From positions 1,207,681-1,271,680 of the forward strand of contig NZ_JANFMV010000001.1 in assembly GCF_024385575.1 (NCBI RefSeq): a stretch of 64,000 bases of DNA, in the 5' to 3' direction. Of the stretch, positions 54,786-64,000 are shown one piece after another. The translations under genes were made by a program, and so were the position numbers. The notes beneath the pieces were generated by a model that was not told the DNA's origin, did no database searches, and saw only the letters and a program-made list of their open reading frames with translations. The stretch comes from Rhizobium sp. NRK18. GTDB taxonomy: Bacteria > Pseudomonadota > Alphaproteobacteria > Rhizobiales > Rhizobiaceae. Numbering within the stretch: position 1 is the first letter of the stretch; each line of letters begins with the position of its first letter.

Positions 54786-54961
54786 CGAACTTCAATATAC
54801 CAATTCTGGCATGTTGTAAGCGGAAATAATTATTTGCTTGGTATGGCAAGACTCAATAGGGTCGCTGCCGGATCGCTGGGATCCTGATATAGAGCTCCGC
54901 AGAGATGGTTGGTCCGGTGACGGATCGAATGGTCTGCGGTTGTTGTCTGGGAGGACATCAT

Positions 54962-56032
54962 ATGAAAAGAATCGCAACTCTCGTTGCGTCGATTGCACTC
55001 GGCGTGTCGATGTTTGCCGCTCCGTCGTTTGCGGGCGACAAGGGCCTCGTCGGCATTGCAATGCCGACCAAGTCTTCGACCCGCTGGATTTCGGACGGCG
55101 AAAGCATGGTCAAGAGCTTCCAGGAGCTCGGCTACGACACCGACCTGCAGTTCGGCGAAGACGATATCCCGAACCAGCTCGCCCAGATCGAGAACATGGT
55201 CACCAAGGGCGCCAAGGTTCTGGTCATCGGCGCCATCGACGGCACGACGCTGTCCGACATTCTCGCTCAGGCACATGAGCAGGGCGTCAAGGTCTTCGCT
55301 TACGACCGCCTGATCCGCAACTCGCCGAACGTCGACTACTATGCGACCTTCGACAACTTCAAGGTTGGCGTTCTGCAGGCAGAATCGCTCGTCAAGGGCC
55401 TGAAGGAACGCTTCCCGGACACCAAGCCGTGGAACGTCGAACTGTTCGGCGGTTCGCCGGACGACAACAACGCCTTCTTCTTCTATGACGGCGCGATGAG
55501 CGTTCTGCAGCCGATGATCGACTCGGGTGACATCGTCATTCCGTCGGGCCAGATGGGCATGGACGTCGTCGGTACGCTGCGTTGGGACGGTGCGGTCGCT
55601 CAGGCTCGCATGGACAACCTGCTGTCGGCCAACTACACCGACAAGAAGGTCAACGCCGTCCTGTCGCCTTACGACGGTCTGTCGCGCGGCATCATCTCCT
55701 CGCTCAAGGGCGTTGGCTATGATCCGGCCGGCAAGGACTTCCCGATCGTTTCCGGTCAGGACGCCGAACTTGCGTCCGTCAAGGGCATGATCGCCGGCGA
55801 GCAGTACTCGACCGTGTTCAAGGACACCCGCGAACTGGCTGCCACCACTGCCAAGATGGTTGATGCCGTCATGCAGGGCAAGGAGCCGGAAGTGAACGAC
55901 ACCAAGACCTACGACAACGGTGCCAAGGTCGTTCCGTCGAACCTGCTGACGCCTTATGTCGTCTACAAGGACGACATCACCAAGGTTCTGGTCGGTTCCG
56001 GCTACTACACGCAGGACCAGATCGACAACTAA
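54962..56032 (+). CDS. chvE: Multiple sugar-binding periplasmic protein ChvE
   Basis: A 356-residue binding protein with a signal peptide (cleavage after PSFA). The mature start [33 protein letters not shown] is characteristic of ChvE. In Agrobacterium ChvE binds galactose, arabinose, glucose and glucuronic acid, delivers sugars to GguAB and also stimulates VirA/VirG. No vir genes are in this window. GGGAGGA precedes the ATG. A hairpin follows the stop. The divergent intergenic region holds short LysR-like dyads (e.g. CTTG...CAAG near 54835-54848) suitable for GbpR. Confidence 0.95.
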   Translation: MKRIATLVASIALGVSMFAAPSFAGDKGLVGIAMPTKSSTRWISDGESMVKSFQELGYDTDLQFGEDDIPNQLAQIENMVTKGAKVLVIGAIDGTTLSDILAQAHEQGVKVFAYDRLIRNSPNVDYYATFDNFKVGVLQAESLVKGLKERFPDTKPWNVELFGGSPDDNNAFFFYDGAMSVLQPMIDSGDIVIPSGQMGMDVVGTLRWDGAVAQARMDNLLSANYTDKKVNAVLSPYDGLSRGIISSLKGVGYDPAGKDFPIVSGQDAELASVKGMIAGEQYSTVFKDTRELAATTAKMVDAVMQGKEPEVNDTKTYDNGAKVVPSNLLTPYVVYKDDITKVLVGSGYYTQDQIDN

Positions 56033-56047
56033 GTCGATTTTCACGAG

Positions 56048-56075
56048 GAGGGTCCGGTGTTGCCGGGCCCTCTTT
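56048..56075 (+). terminator. Hairpin between chvE and gguA
   Basis: A 10-bp stem (GAGGGTCCGG/CCGGGCCCTC, one G-T pair) with a 5-nt loop followed by TTT, 16 bp after the chvE stop. A leaky terminator would keep the binding protein more abundant than GguAB. Confidence 0.7.
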
Positions 56076-56173
56076 CCATACGTCGTTTGAAATGGCCTGC
56101 CTGCGCTCGACGCATGCATGGCCGGCCCGGTTCACCAGGACCGGCCGGACAAAAAGGCTCCGGGGTTAGATAC

Positions 56174-57703
56174 ATGCAGCCCATCCTAGAAATGCGCAAC
56201 ATCACCAAGACGTTTCCCGGCGTGAAAGCGCTGACGGACGTCAACCTGACGGTGATGCCTGCCGAAATTCATGCCGTCGTCGGCGAAAACGGCGCGGGTA
56301 AGTCGACGCTGATGAAAGTGCTCAGCGGCGTCTATCCGCACGGAGAATACACCGGCGAGATCCGCTTCGAAGGCAAGCCGGTGGCGTTCTCCGGCATTCC
56401 CGACAGCGAAGAGCTCGGCATCATCATCATCCACCAGGAACTGGCCCTGGTGCCGCTCCTGTCGATTGCCGAAAACATCTTTCTCGGCCACGAGACCGCC
56501 AAGTTCGGCGTCATCAACTGGCTCGAAGCCTACAAGCGTACCAAGGAACTTCTCAAGAAGGTCGGCCTCAACGAGAACCCCGATACGCTGATTACCAATC
56601 TGGGTACCGGCAAGCAGCAGCTTGTCGAGATTGCCAAGGCACTGAACAAGAAGGTCAAGCTCCTGATCCTCGACGAACCGACGTCGAGCTTGAACGAGCG
56701 CGATTCCGACGCGCTGCTGGCGCTTCTGACCGAGTTCAAGTCGCAGGGCATTTCCTCGATCCTGATCACCCACAAGCTCAACGAGGTGACCAAGGTCGCC
56801 GACCGCATCACGGTCATCCGCGACGGCTCGACCGTCGACATGATGGACTGTTCCGACGGCACGGTCGACGAAGACCGCATCATCAAGGCGATGGTCGGCC
56901 GTGAACTGACCGACCGCTATCCGCAGCGTCATGCCACGATCGGCGAGCCGCTGCTCGAGGTGAAGAACTGGACGGTGTTCCACCCGCAGCATGCGGAGCG
57001 GAAGGTCATCAAGGGCATCGATCTCAACGTGCGCGCCGGCGAAGTGGTCGGTATTGCCGGTCTCATGGGGGCAGGGCGCACCGAATTCGCGATGTCTCTG
57101 TTCGGCCGCTCCTGGGGGCAGAAGATTTCCGGCGACGTGACGATCCACGGCAAGCCGGCAGACGTCTCCAGCATTCCGCGCGCCATGAAGGCCGGGCTCG
57201 CCTACGTGACCGAGGACCGCAAGACCTACGGTCTGGTGCTCATCGACCACATCAAGCACAACGTCACGCTGGCGAACCTGAAGAACGTCGCGAGCCGGGG
57301 CGTCATCGACGACATCCGCGAACTGCAAGTGGCCACGAACTACCGGCGCGATCTCGCGATCCGTTCGTCCGGCGTCTACCAGAAGACGGTCAACCTTTCG
57401 GGTGGCAACCAGCAGAAGGTGGTGCTCTCCAAGTGGCTGTTTTCGGGTCCGGATGTCCTGATCCTCGACGAGCCCACCCGCGGTATCGACGTCGGTGCGA
57501 AATATGAAATCTATGGCATCATCAACAAGCTGGCCGAGGCCGGCAAGGCGGTGATCGTCATCTCGTCCGAAATGCCGGAACTGCTCGGCATGTCGGACCG
57601 GATCTATGTGATGAACGAAGGCCGCTTCGTCGGCGAGATGCCCGCTGCAGAAGCCTCCCAGGAGGCGATCATGCGCGCGATTATGAAATCATGGGAGAAT
57701 TGA
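56174..57703 (+). CDS. gguA: Sugar ABC transporter, double ATP-binding protein
   Basis: A 509-residue protein with two nucleotide-binding domains. The first has Walker A GENGAGKS (37-44) and [11 protein letters not shown]; the second has the degenerate [10 protein letters not shown] loop but an intact LSGGNQQK signature and [11 protein letters not shown]. The start at 56174 is chosen because alignment begins at [16 protein letters not shown]; the frame extends upstream without support. It powers GguB for sugars delivered by ChvE. It lies 1 bp before gguB. Confidence 0.94.
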   Translation: MQPILEMRNITKTFPGVKALTDVNLTVMPAEIHAVVGENGAGKSTLMKVLSGVYPHGEYTGEIRFEGKPVAFSGIPDSEELGIIIIHQELALVPLLSIAENIFLGHETAKFGVINWLEAYKRTKELLKKVGLNENPDTLITNLGTGKQQLVEIAKALNKKVKLLILDEPTSSLNERDSDALLALLTEFKSQGISSILITHKLNEVTKVADRITVIRDGSTVDMMDCSDGTVDEDRIIKAMVGRELTDRYPQRHATIGEPLLEVKNWTVFHPQHAERKVIKGIDLNVRAGEVVGIAGLMGAGRTEFAMSLFGRSWGQKISGDVTIHGKPADVSSIPRAMKAGLAYVTEDRKTYGLVLIDHIKHNVTLANLKNVASRGVIDDIRELQVATNYRRDLAIRSSGVYQKTVNLSGGNQQKVVLSKWLFSGPDVLILDEPTRGIDVGAKYEIYGIINKLAEAGKAVIVISSEMPELLGMSDRIYVMNEGRFVGEMPAAEASQEAIMRAIMKSWEN

Positions 57704-57704
57704 A

Positions 57705-58910
57705 ATGACCGAGGCTGCCGAGACAACCCGGGAAAAGGTGGACCTTGCCCACTACATCAAGGCGAACATCCGCGACTACGCGCTGCTGATTTCGCTTCTG
57801 GTCATCATGGTGTTCTTCCAGTTCAACACCAACGGCACGCTGTTCATGCCGGTGAACATGACGAACATCATCCTGCAGAACAGCTACATCGTCATCATGG
57901 CGCTGGGCATGCTGCTGATCATCGTCGCCGGTCACATCGACCTGTCGGTCGGCTCCGTGTCCGGCTTCATCGGCGCGCTCGCCGCCGTGCTGATCGTGCA
58001 ATGGAAGGTCGACGTCTTCGTCGCCGGCGCGATCTGTATCGCCGTCGGTGGCCTGATCGGCGCCAGCCAGGGATATCTGACCGCCTATTTCCGCATCCCG
58101 GCCTTCATCGTGACGCTGGCGGGCATGCTGATCTACAAGGGTCTTGCGCTTGCCGTCCTCGGCGGTGCGTCCGTCGGTCCGTTCCCGAAGGAGTTCCAGC
58201 TGCTGTCGTCGGGCTATGTGCCGGACGTCTTCTCGCTCACGCTGTTTGGCCAGCCCTTCAACACGCTGGCCCTCTTGCTCGGCGCGATCGTCACGGCGAT
58301 CATCATCTGGTCGAACATGAAGGAACGCAGTGCGCAGATGGCGCACGGCGTTGCTGAAGAGCCGCATGGCATCTTCATCGCCCGCAACATCCTGATCGCC
58401 GTCGGCTTCCTCGGCTTTACCTTCCTGATGGCGCGCTACAAGGGTCTTCCCAACGTGCTGATCGTGATGTTCGCGCTGATCGCGCTCTTCACCTTCGTGA
58501 CCACCCGCACCACGTTCGGCCGCCGCATCTACGCCATGGGCGGCAACGAGAAGGCGGCAAAGCTGTCGGGCATCAACACCGAACGCCTGACGCTGCTGAC
58601 GTTCACGATCATGGGCGCGCTGGCAGCACTTGCCGGTCTCATCTTCGCGGCTCGCCTGAACGTGGCGACACCGAAGGCCGGCCTCGGCTTCGAACTGGAC
58701 GTTATCGCGGCCTGCTTCATCGGCGGCGCGGCGACGACCGGCGGCGTCGGCAAGGTGGTGGGTGCCGTCATCGGTGCCTTCATCATGGGCGTCATGAACA
58801 ACGGCATGTCGATCATGGGTATCGGCATCGACTGGCAGCAGGTCATCAAGGGTGCCGTGCTGCTGCTCGCCGTAGTCTTCGACGTCTACAACAAGAACAA
58901 AGCTAGCTAG
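57705..58910 (+). CDS. gguB: Sugar ABC transporter permease
   Basis: A 401-residue permease of the xylose/ribose type (XylH-like), with about ten to twelve helices. The conserved MALGMLLIIVAGHIDLSVGSVSGFIGALAAVL segment and GGAATTGGVGKVVGAVIGAFIMGVMNNGM near the end are clear. A single permease presumably dimerises, unlike the YtfT/YjfF pair at 34-36 kb. Its length is normal for MmsB/GguB proteins. Confidence 0.94.
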   Translation: MTEAAETTREKVDLAHYIKANIRDYALLISLLVIMVFFQFNTNGTLFMPVNMTNIILQNSYIVIMALGMLLIIVAGHIDLSVGSVSGFIGALAAVLIVQWKVDVFVAGAICIAVGGLIGASQGYLTAYFRIPAFIVTLAGMLIYKGLALAVLGGASVGPFPKEFQLLSSGYVPDVFSLTLFGQPFNTLALLLGAIVTAIIIWSNMKERSAQMAHGVAEEPHGIFIARNILIAVGFLGFTFLMARYKGLPNVLIVMFALIALFTFVTTRTTFGRRIYAMGGNEKAAKLSGINTERLTLLTFTIMGALAALAGLIFAARLNVATPKAGLGFELDVIAACFIGGAATTGGVGKVVGAVIGAFIMGVMNNGMSIMGIGIDWQQVIKGAVLLLAVVFDVYNKNKAS

Positions 58911-58926
58911 GGTTAGGAACCGAACC

Positions 58927-59892
58927 ATGCATCTGTCGCAACTGAAGTCCGGCGGCGTCATCTGCCGCCGGGGCGAGGATTCTCGTCTCGTGAACGGCGC
59001 CAAGAGCGTCTATCATCTTGCTCAGGCCGCCATCGCTTCCGGCAAGACGCTTGCCGGTCTGGTCGACCAGTACGGGCTCGGCGACAGTGTCGACCTGATG
59101 CAGCTGGCGGACCAGGGCGCACTCGACTGCCCCGTCCGTCATCCGGATCCGGCGCACATGTTCCTGACCGGCACCGGCCTGACCCATACGGGTTCCGCGT
59201 CGGCCCGCGACGCCATGCATGCGGATACGGCCGGCATGAGTGACTCGATGAAGATGTTCCGCATGGGCATCGAGGGTGGCAAGCCGAAGCCGGGTGAAGA
59301 AGGCGTGCAGCCGGAGTGGTTCTACAAGGGCACCGGCGTCAACGCCATCGGCCCGGGCGAGCCGCTCGTCTCGCCGTCGTTCGCGCTCGATGGCGGCGAA
59401 GAGCCGGAAATCGCCGGCTTCTACGTCATCGGCGAAGACGGCACGCCGTTCCGCCTCGGTTTCACGATCTCGAACGAGTTTTCCGATCACGTCACCGAGC
59501 GGATCAACTACCTGTTCCTGGCGCATTCGAAGCTGCGTCCGGCGTCCTTCGGCCCGGAACTGCTGGTCGGCCCGTTGCCGGACGACATTCGCGGTTTCTC
59601 GCGCATTCGCCGCAACGGCGAGATCATCTGGGAAAAGCCGTTCCTGTCCGGCGAGGCGAACATGTCCCACACTATCGCCAATCTTGAGCATCATCACTTC
59701 AAGTACGGCCTGTTCCGTCAGCCCGGCGACCTGCATGTCCACATGTTCGGCACGGCGACGCTGTCCTTTGCCGACGGCATCCGCACGGAGGCCGGCGACG
59801 TCTTCGAAATCGGCGCACCCGATTTCGGCCTGACCCTTAAAAATCCGCTCGCCGGCAGCGACAAGCTGTCGACAGCCGTCACTGCTCTTTGA
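58927..59892 (+). CDS. gguC: GguC, FAH-family (AraD1-like) protein
   Basis: A 321-residue fumarylacetoacetase-fold protein. Metal-site elements are visible in EPEIAGFYVIGEDGTPFRLGFTISNEFSDH. GguC and its relatives (AraD1 group) are thought to dehydrate 2-keto-3-deoxy-L-arabonate, or a similar keto-deoxy acid, in oxidative arabinose/galactose catabolism. Placement between gguB and an IlvD/Edd dehydratase supports that role over a transport role. It lies 16 bp after gguB and 11 bp before the dehydratase. Confidence 0.9.
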   Translation: MHLSQLKSGGVICRRGEDSRLVNGAKSVYHLAQAAIASGKTLAGLVDQYGLGDSVDLMQLADQGALDCPVRHPDPAHMFLTGTGLTHTGSASARDAMHADTAGMSDSMKMFRMGIEGGKPKPGEEGVQPEWFYKGTGVNAIGPGEPLVSPSFALDGGEEPEIAGFYVIGEDGTPFRLGFTISNEFSDHVTERINYLFLAHSKLRPASFGPELLVGPLPDDIRGFSRIRRNGEIIWEKPFLSGEANMSHTIANLEHHHFKYGLFRQPGDLHVHMFGTATLSFADGIRTEAGDVFEIGAPDFGLTLKNPLAGSDKLSTAVTAL

Positions 59893-59903
59893 GGAGAAAG
59901 ACA

Positions 59904-61649
59904 ATGGCTGCTTTCAAACCTGCCCAATGGCCCCGCAAGCTTCGATCCCAGGAATGGTTCGGCGGCTCGGGCCGCGACCAGATCTATCACCGCGGCTGGA
60001 TGAAGAACCAGGGCCTGCCGCACCACCTGTTCGACGGCCGTCCGGTCATCGGCATCCTGAATACCTGGTCGGAACTGACCCCCTGCAACGCGCATCTGCG
60101 TGATCTCGCCGAGCGGGTGAAGCATGGCATCTACGAGGCCGGCGGCTTCCCCGTCGAAGTGCCGGTGTTCTCGGCCTCGGAAAGCGCCTTCCGCCCGACG
60201 GCGATGATGTTCCGCAACCTTGCGGCGCTGTCGGTGGAGGAAGCCATCCGCGGGCAACCGATGGACGGCGTCGTCCTCCTGGTCGGCTGCGACAAGACCA
60301 CGCCGTCGCTGCTGATGGGGGCCGCCAGCTGCGACCTCCCGGCGATCATGGTCTCCGGCGGCCCGATGCTGAACGGCTATTTCCGCGGCGAGCGCGTCGG
60401 CTCCGGCACGCATCTGTGGAAATTCTCCGAAGCCGTGAAGGCGGGCGAGATGACGGCAGCCGAATTCGCCGAGGCCGAAGCCTCGATGTCGCGTTCGCCG
60501 GGTTCGTGCAACACCATGGGCACGGCGTCGACGATGGCCTCGATGATGGAATCGCTCGGCATGGCGCTCTCCGGCAATGCGGCGATCCCCGCCGTCGACA
60601 GCCGCCGCCGCGTCATGGCCTTCATGTCCGGCCGCCGCATCGTGCAGATGGTCAAGGACGACCTGAAGCCGTCCGACATCCTGAAGAAGGAAAACTTCGA
60701 AAACGCCATCCGCACCAATGGTGCGATCGGCGGCTCCACCAATGCGGTGATCCACCTGCTGGCGATCGCCGGCCGCGTCGGCGTCGACCTGACGCTCGAT
60801 GACTGGGATCGTTGCGGCAAGGACGTCTCGACGATCGTCAACCTGATGCCGTCCGGCAAGTACCTGATGGAAGAGTTCTTCTATGCGGGTGGTCTGCCGG
60901 TGGTCATCAAGCGTCTCGGCGAGGCGGGTCTCCTGCACAAGGACGCGCTGACCGTTTCCGGCGGTTCGATCTGGGAAGAGGTCAAGGACGTCGTCAATTA
61001 CAATGAAGACGTCATCCTGCCGGCCGACAAGCCGCTCACCGCTCACGGCGGCATCGCCGTCCTGCGCGGCAACCTCGCTCCGAACGGCGCCGTTCTGAAG
61101 CCGTCGGCAGCCTCGCCGCATCTCCTGAAGCACCGCGGCCGGGCCGTCGTCTTCGAAGACATCGACGACTACAAGCGCAAGATCAACGACGACGCTCTCG
61201 ACATCGACGAGACCTGCGTCATGGTCCTGAAGAACTGCGGTCCGAAGGGCTATCCGGGCATGGCCGAGGTCGGCAACATGGGTCTTCCGCCGAAGGTCCT
61301 GAAGAAGGGCATTACCGACATGGTCCGCATCTCGGATGCGCGCATGTCCGGCACCGCCTACGGTACCGTCGTGCTGCACACATCGCCGGAAGCGGCCGCC
61401 GGCGGTCCGCTGGCCGTTGTTCGCGACGGCGACATGATCGAGCTCGACGTCGAAGGCCGTCGCCTGCACCTCGATATCTCCGAAGAGGAACTGGCCGCCC
61501 GTCTCGCCGACTGGCGTCCGACCGTCGACATGCCGCCGTCCGGCTATGCCTGGCTGCACCACAATCACGTGCAGGGTGCCGATACCGGGGCCGACCTCGA
61601 CTTCCTCAAGGGATGCCGCGGCGCACCGGTCGGCAAGGACTCGCACTAA
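59904..61649 (+). CDS. Sugar-acid dehydratase, IlvD/Edd family (arabonate dehydratase-like)
   Basis: A 581-residue iron-sulfur dehydratase. The three cluster cysteines are C61 (TPCNAHL), C129 (GCDKTTP) and C202 (GSCNTMGTASTM). The family fits L-arabonate or D-galactonate dehydratase better than dihydroxy-acid dehydratase, because the segment SPGSCNTMG and the nearby gguC are typical of sugar-acid members. It would form the 2-keto-3-deoxy acid used by GguC. The ATG follows GAGGAG and is 11 bp after gguC; an extended start 5 codons earlier is less likely. Confidence 0.9.
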   Translation: MAAFKPAQWPRKLRSQEWFGGSGRDQIYHRGWMKNQGLPHHLFDGRPVIGILNTWSELTPCNAHLRDLAERVKHGIYEAGGFPVEVPVFSASESAFRPTAMMFRNLAALSVEEAIRGQPMDGVVLLVGCDKTTPSLLMGAASCDLPAIMVSGGPMLNGYFRGERVGSGTHLWKFSEAVKAGEMTAAEFAEAEASMSRSPGSCNTMGTASTMASMMESLGMALSGNAAIPAVDSRRRVMAFMSGRRIVQMVKDDLKPSDILKKENFENAIRTNGAIGGSTNAVIHLLAIAGRVGVDLTLDDWDRCGKDVSTIVNLMPSGKYLMEEFFYAGGLPVVIKRLGEAGLLHKDALTVSGGSIWEEVKDVVNYNEDVILPADKPLTAHGGIAVLRGNLAPNGAVLKPSAASPHLLKHRGRAVVFEDIDDYKRKINDDALDIDETCVMVLKNCGPKGYPGMAEVGNMGLPPKVLKKGITDMVRISDARMSGTAYGTVVLHTSPEAAAGGPLAVVRDGDMIELDVEGRRLHLDISEEELAARLADWRPTVDMPPSGYAWLHHNHVQGADTGADLDFLKGCRGAPVGKDSH

Positions 61650-61664
61650 GGGGAGACGCAAGAC

Positions 61665-62591
61665 ATGAGCAAGACACCGATTGCGGTCGTCGGCATCGGC
61701 AAGATCGCCCGCGACCAGCATCTGCCCTCGATCTCCCGTTCGCCATCCTTCGAGATGGCGGCGGCGGTCAGCCGCAATGCGAGCGTCGACGGGGTACCGT
61801 ATTACGCATCGCTTGAGGCATACCTGCCGGAGAGCGGCGATATTCCGGCGATCGCCTTCTGCACGCCGCCGAGCGGCCGCTACGACATGGCGTCGGCGGC
61901 GATCGCGGCCGGCAAGCATGTGCTGATCGAGAAGCCGCCGGGCGCTACGCTCGGCGAGGTGGAGGCGCTGGCGGCGCAGGCTGCCGCCAAGGGCGTCGTG
62001 CTGTTTGCCACCTGGCATTCGCGTTTCGCGGCTGCCGTCGCGCCTGCCAAGGCCTGGCTCAAGGGCAAGACCATCAAGCGGGCGGAGATCATCTGGAAGG
62101 AAGATGTCCGCCGCTGGCATCCGGGCCAGGCCTGGATCTGGGAGCCGGGTGGTTTCGGCGTGTTCGATCCGGGCATCAACGCCTTGTCGATCCTGACCGA
62201 GATCATGCCGGACGAGGTCTATGTCACCGACGCATCGCTTGACGTGCCGGAGAACTGCCAGACCCCGATCGCCGCCAGCGTGAAGATGCGCGGCGAGGCC
62301 GGTTATCCGATCGCCATGGAGCTCGACTGGCTGCAGACAGGTCCGCAGACCTGGGACATCACCGTCGAAACCGACAGTGGAACGCTGAAGCTGTCTATGG
62401 GCGGCAGCGTCATGTCGATTGACGGCAAGCCCGTCTCGGAAGCCCCGGACACCGAGTATGACGAAATCTATCGTCGGTTCGCGGAGCTTATCGCCAGGGG
62501 CGAGAGCGATGTGGACGTCCGTCCGCAGCGTCTCGTCGGCGATTGCTTCTTCCTCGGCAAGCGCAACCTCGTCGAGGCATTCCACGATTGA
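61665..62591 (+). CDS. Sugar 1-dehydrogenase, Gfo/Idh/MocA family (galactose/arabinose type)
   Basis: A 308-residue NAD(P)-dependent dehydrogenase. The Rossmann motif is VVGIGKIARDQHLPSI (8-23), and the catalytic block is EKPPGATLGEVEAL. The sequence around FATWHSRFAAAVAPAKAW and IIWKEDVRRWHPGQAWIWEPGGFGVFDPGIN is like the D-galactose 1-dehydrogenase/L-arabinose 1-dehydrogenase group. It probably makes the first oxidation of sugars imported by ChvE-GguAB. It lies 15 bp after the dehydratase, so it is the last gene of the chvE operon. Confidence 0.88.
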   Translation: MSKTPIAVVGIGKIARDQHLPSISRSPSFEMAAAVSRNASVDGVPYYASLEAYLPESGDIPAIAFCTPPSGRYDMASAAIAAGKHVLIEKPPGATLGEVEALAAQAAAKGVVLFATWHSRFAAAVAPAKAWLKGKTIKRAEIIWKEDVRRWHPGQAWIWEPGGFGVFDPGINALSILTEIMPDEVYVTDASLDVPENCQTPIAASVKMRGEAGYPIAMELDWLQTGPQTWDITVETDSGTLKLSMGGSVMSIDGKPVSEAPDTEYDEIYRRFAELIARGESDVDVRPQRLVGDCFFLGKRNLVEAFHD

Positions 62592-62647
62592 GGAAAGGCT
62601 GCCCGGTTGCCAACGGGCGATGCCGGAATAGGATAGGAATATCAGGG

Positions 62648-62678
62648 CGCGAATCGTGTGGCGGGATTCGCGTCTTTT
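62648..62678 (+). terminator. Rho-independent terminator of the chvE operon
   Basis: Perfect 8-bp stem (CGCGAATC/GATTCGCG) with a 9-nt loop followed by TCTTTT, 56 bp after the last stop codon. Confidence 0.75.
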
Positions 62679-62740
62679 CGACTTGAGACGGTGGGGGCGT
62701 TTCCAGGGACGGCATGCCCCATCCTGACGAAAGGGTGTTG

Positions 62741-64000
62741 ATGTATCGGAGGCAGCTAGCCCGGCCCTCTGCAGTTCTCGCCATGATCGCGGCCGTGCTC
62801 GGCGTGGTCGTCATGGCCGGCTGGCTGACGCAGGATGCAGGCCTCGTGACGGTCTATCCCGGCTTGCCATCCATGGGCTTCAACACGGCACTCTGTTTCA
62901 TCCTGTTCGGTTTCGCCCTGCTGATGGCCACGTTCGAGGCCAACAGATCGCGCGCCGTCGTGCTTGTCCCCGCGGTGCTGGTGGTGGTGATATCGGGCCT
63001 TCGGTTGTCGGAGATTCTGACAGGCCTGCCGAGCGGCTGGGGACAGCTGCTCCTCTCCCTGTTCGTACCGCGCACGTTCATCGATCTCGTCGGTGGCGGC
63101 ATGGGCCCGAATACCTCCCTGTCCTTCCTCATAGGGGCGGGCGCGCTGATCTTCGACGGATTGCCAGTCAGCAACCGTTACCGGCACGTCGTTCTGGAAT
63201 TCGCCGGCCTTGCCATGCTTGCGCTGGGCTTCGTCTCGCTGTCGGGCTACGCAACGACGCTGGAAACGGCCTATCGCTGGAGCCCTGTTGCCGGCATGGC
63301 GCTTCATACCTCTTTGGGCATGGTCATCATCGGTGCCAGCATCGTGCTGCGCGACCAGCGGATGGGCCTGTTCGAATCTGACCGTGTGCCTTTGTGGGTG
63401 CCCGGCTTCCTCTGCATCTTCGCGCTGCTCTTCGACCTTTACACGCCGCTCGGCGTCGCCGCTGGCATTCTTTACGTGCCGCTGGTTGCCTGCGCGTTCT
63501 GGTTCAGCGACCGCCCCGCGCCGTTCTTCTTTGCTATCGTCTGCACGCTTTTGATCGGCATCGGCTATTTTGCCTCGGTCGACGAAGGGGTGGCCTTCTG
63601 GAAGGTGATGACCAATCGCGTGCTGTCTGTTGGCACGATCTGGATCGTCGCCGTCTTGGTATACTGGTTCCGTAAGACGTCCCTGCAGCTTGCCGAGGAA
63701 CAGGTGCGCTTTGGCGCGCTGGTTCGGTCGACGCCTGATGGCGTGATCAGCATCGACGAGCGTGGCACCGTCCGCAGCTTCAATCCGGCGGCTGAGGCGA
63801 TGTTCGGCTTCAAGGCGAGCCACGTGATCGGGCGCAACATCAAGATGCTGATGCCGGAGCCCTATCACAGCGAGCATGACGGTTATCTCAACCGTCATAT
63901 GAGGACCGGCGAACGGCGGATCATCGGCACAAACCGGGAAGTCTCGGGCCTGCGCAGCGACGGCAGCACCTTTCCGCTCGATCTGTCGGTCAGCGCTGTG
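62741..64000 (+). CDS. Membrane-anchored PAS-domain sensor protein, 3' end missing
   Basis: The frame runs from 62741 to the window edge, 420 residues so far. Residues 1-310 contain about eight hydrophobic helices (e.g. AVLAMIAAVLGVVVMAGWL, FNTALCFILFGFALLMATFEA, ILYVPLVACAFWF, LIGIGYFASV), an integral membrane sensor region. From about 325 a PAS domain begins: ALVRSTPDGVISIDERGTVRSFNPAAEAMFGF, then RNIKMLMPEPYHSEHDGYLNRHM, close to the haem-PAS region of FixL-type kinases. The output domain, probably a histidine kinase or GGDEF, lies outside the window. It follows the terminator of the chvE operon and appears to be a separate unit. Confidence 0.8.
   Translation, partial: MYRRQLARPSAVLAMIAAVLGVVVMAGWLTQDAGLVTVYPGLPSMGFNTALCFILFGFALLMATFEANRSRAVVLVPAVLVVVISGLRLSEILTGLPSGWGQLLLSLFVPRTFIDLVGGGMGPNTSLSFLIGAGALIFDGLPVSNRYRHVVLEFAGLAMLALGFVSLSGYATTLETAYRWSPVAGMALHTSLGMVIIGASIVLRDQRMGLFESDRVPLWVPGFLCIFALLFDLYTPLGVAAGILYVPLVACAFWFSDRPAPFFFAIVCTLLIGIGYFASVDEGVAFWKVMTNRVLSVGTIWIVAVLVYWFRKTSLQLAEEQVRFGALVRSTPDGVISIDERGTVRSFNPAAEAMFGFKASHVIGRNIKMLMPEPYHSEHDGYLNRHMRTGERRIIGTNREVSGLRSDGSTFPLDLSVSAV

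Noticed and set aside
59718..62585. Very long open frame (about 955 codons) on the minus strand opposite gguC, the dehydratase and the sugar dehydrogenase
   Set aside because: The plus strand there holds three well-conserved genes with ribosome sites and catalytic motifs; the antisense frame is Arg/His/Asp-rich and has no family features, as expected from high-GC third positions.

Overview
The window looks like chromosomal (or chromid) DNA of an alphaproteobacterium of the Rhizobiaceae (Rhizobium/Agrobacterium/Shinella/Ensifer type). The clearest pointers are a gbpR-chvE-gguABC locus, a complete smoC-E-F-G-K-S-mtlK polyol operon, a SURF1-cyoDCBA block and high-GC codon use. I see no tRNA, rRNA, insertion sequence, CRISPR array, phage gene or replication origin. 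The genes are intact; only the two at the window edges are cut.

Layout. 1-7.8 kb: a minus-strand branched-chain keto-acid operon (thiolase, acyl-CoA dehydrogenase, bkdA1, bkdA2, bkdB, lpdV) with a divergent Lrp-type regulator. 7.8-10.4 kb: an ArgE-like deacetylase, then a zinc-efflux CDF transporter with its SmtB-type repressor and a clean operator. 10.4-17 kb: SURF1 and cytochrome o ubiquinol oxidase (cyoABCD), then an MFS transporter. 17-23.5 kb: a tripartite tricarboxylate transporter (tctCBA) divergent from tctD-tctE and a third gene for a periplasmic binding protein; a Pho-box-like repeat lies between them. 23.5-30 kb: an NtrC-type regulator and sensor kinase followed by an OxlT-like transporter with a -24/-12 promoter and three upstream dyads, then a PfkB kinase. 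30-31.4 kb: an Lrp-type regulator divergent from an Asp/Glu-type racemase. 31.4-37 kb: a YtfQRT/YjfF-type sugar ABC transporter with a FadR-type regulator. 37-42.3 kb: a Gfo/Idh oxidoreductase with AroQ, divergent from a GntR/FCD regulator and a TRAP transporter (possibly quinate or shikimate use). 42.3-52.2 kb: the polyol operon, ending in a HAD phosphatase and an FGGY kinase. 52.4-53.8 kb: a TerC-like membrane protein and an unusual glycine-rich secreted protein. 53.8-62.6 kb: gbpR, chvE, gguABC, an IlvD/Edd dehydratase and a sugar 1-dehydrogenase, which together form most of an oxidative arabinose/galactose route. 62.7 kb to the end: a membrane-bound PAS sensor, truncated.

Taken together this is a nutrient-scavenging region. 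It holds three ABC sugar systems, one TTT and one TRAP transporter and two MFS carriers, nearly all with a local regulator, and the imported sugars, polyols and acids feed oxidative catabolism. The points most worth a second look are the Pho-box next to tctDE and its binding protein, the sigma-54 promoter architecture of the OxlT-like gene, hairpins placed directly behind four different solute-binding-protein genes, the aroQ/TRAP cluster, and the glycine-rich repeat protein.
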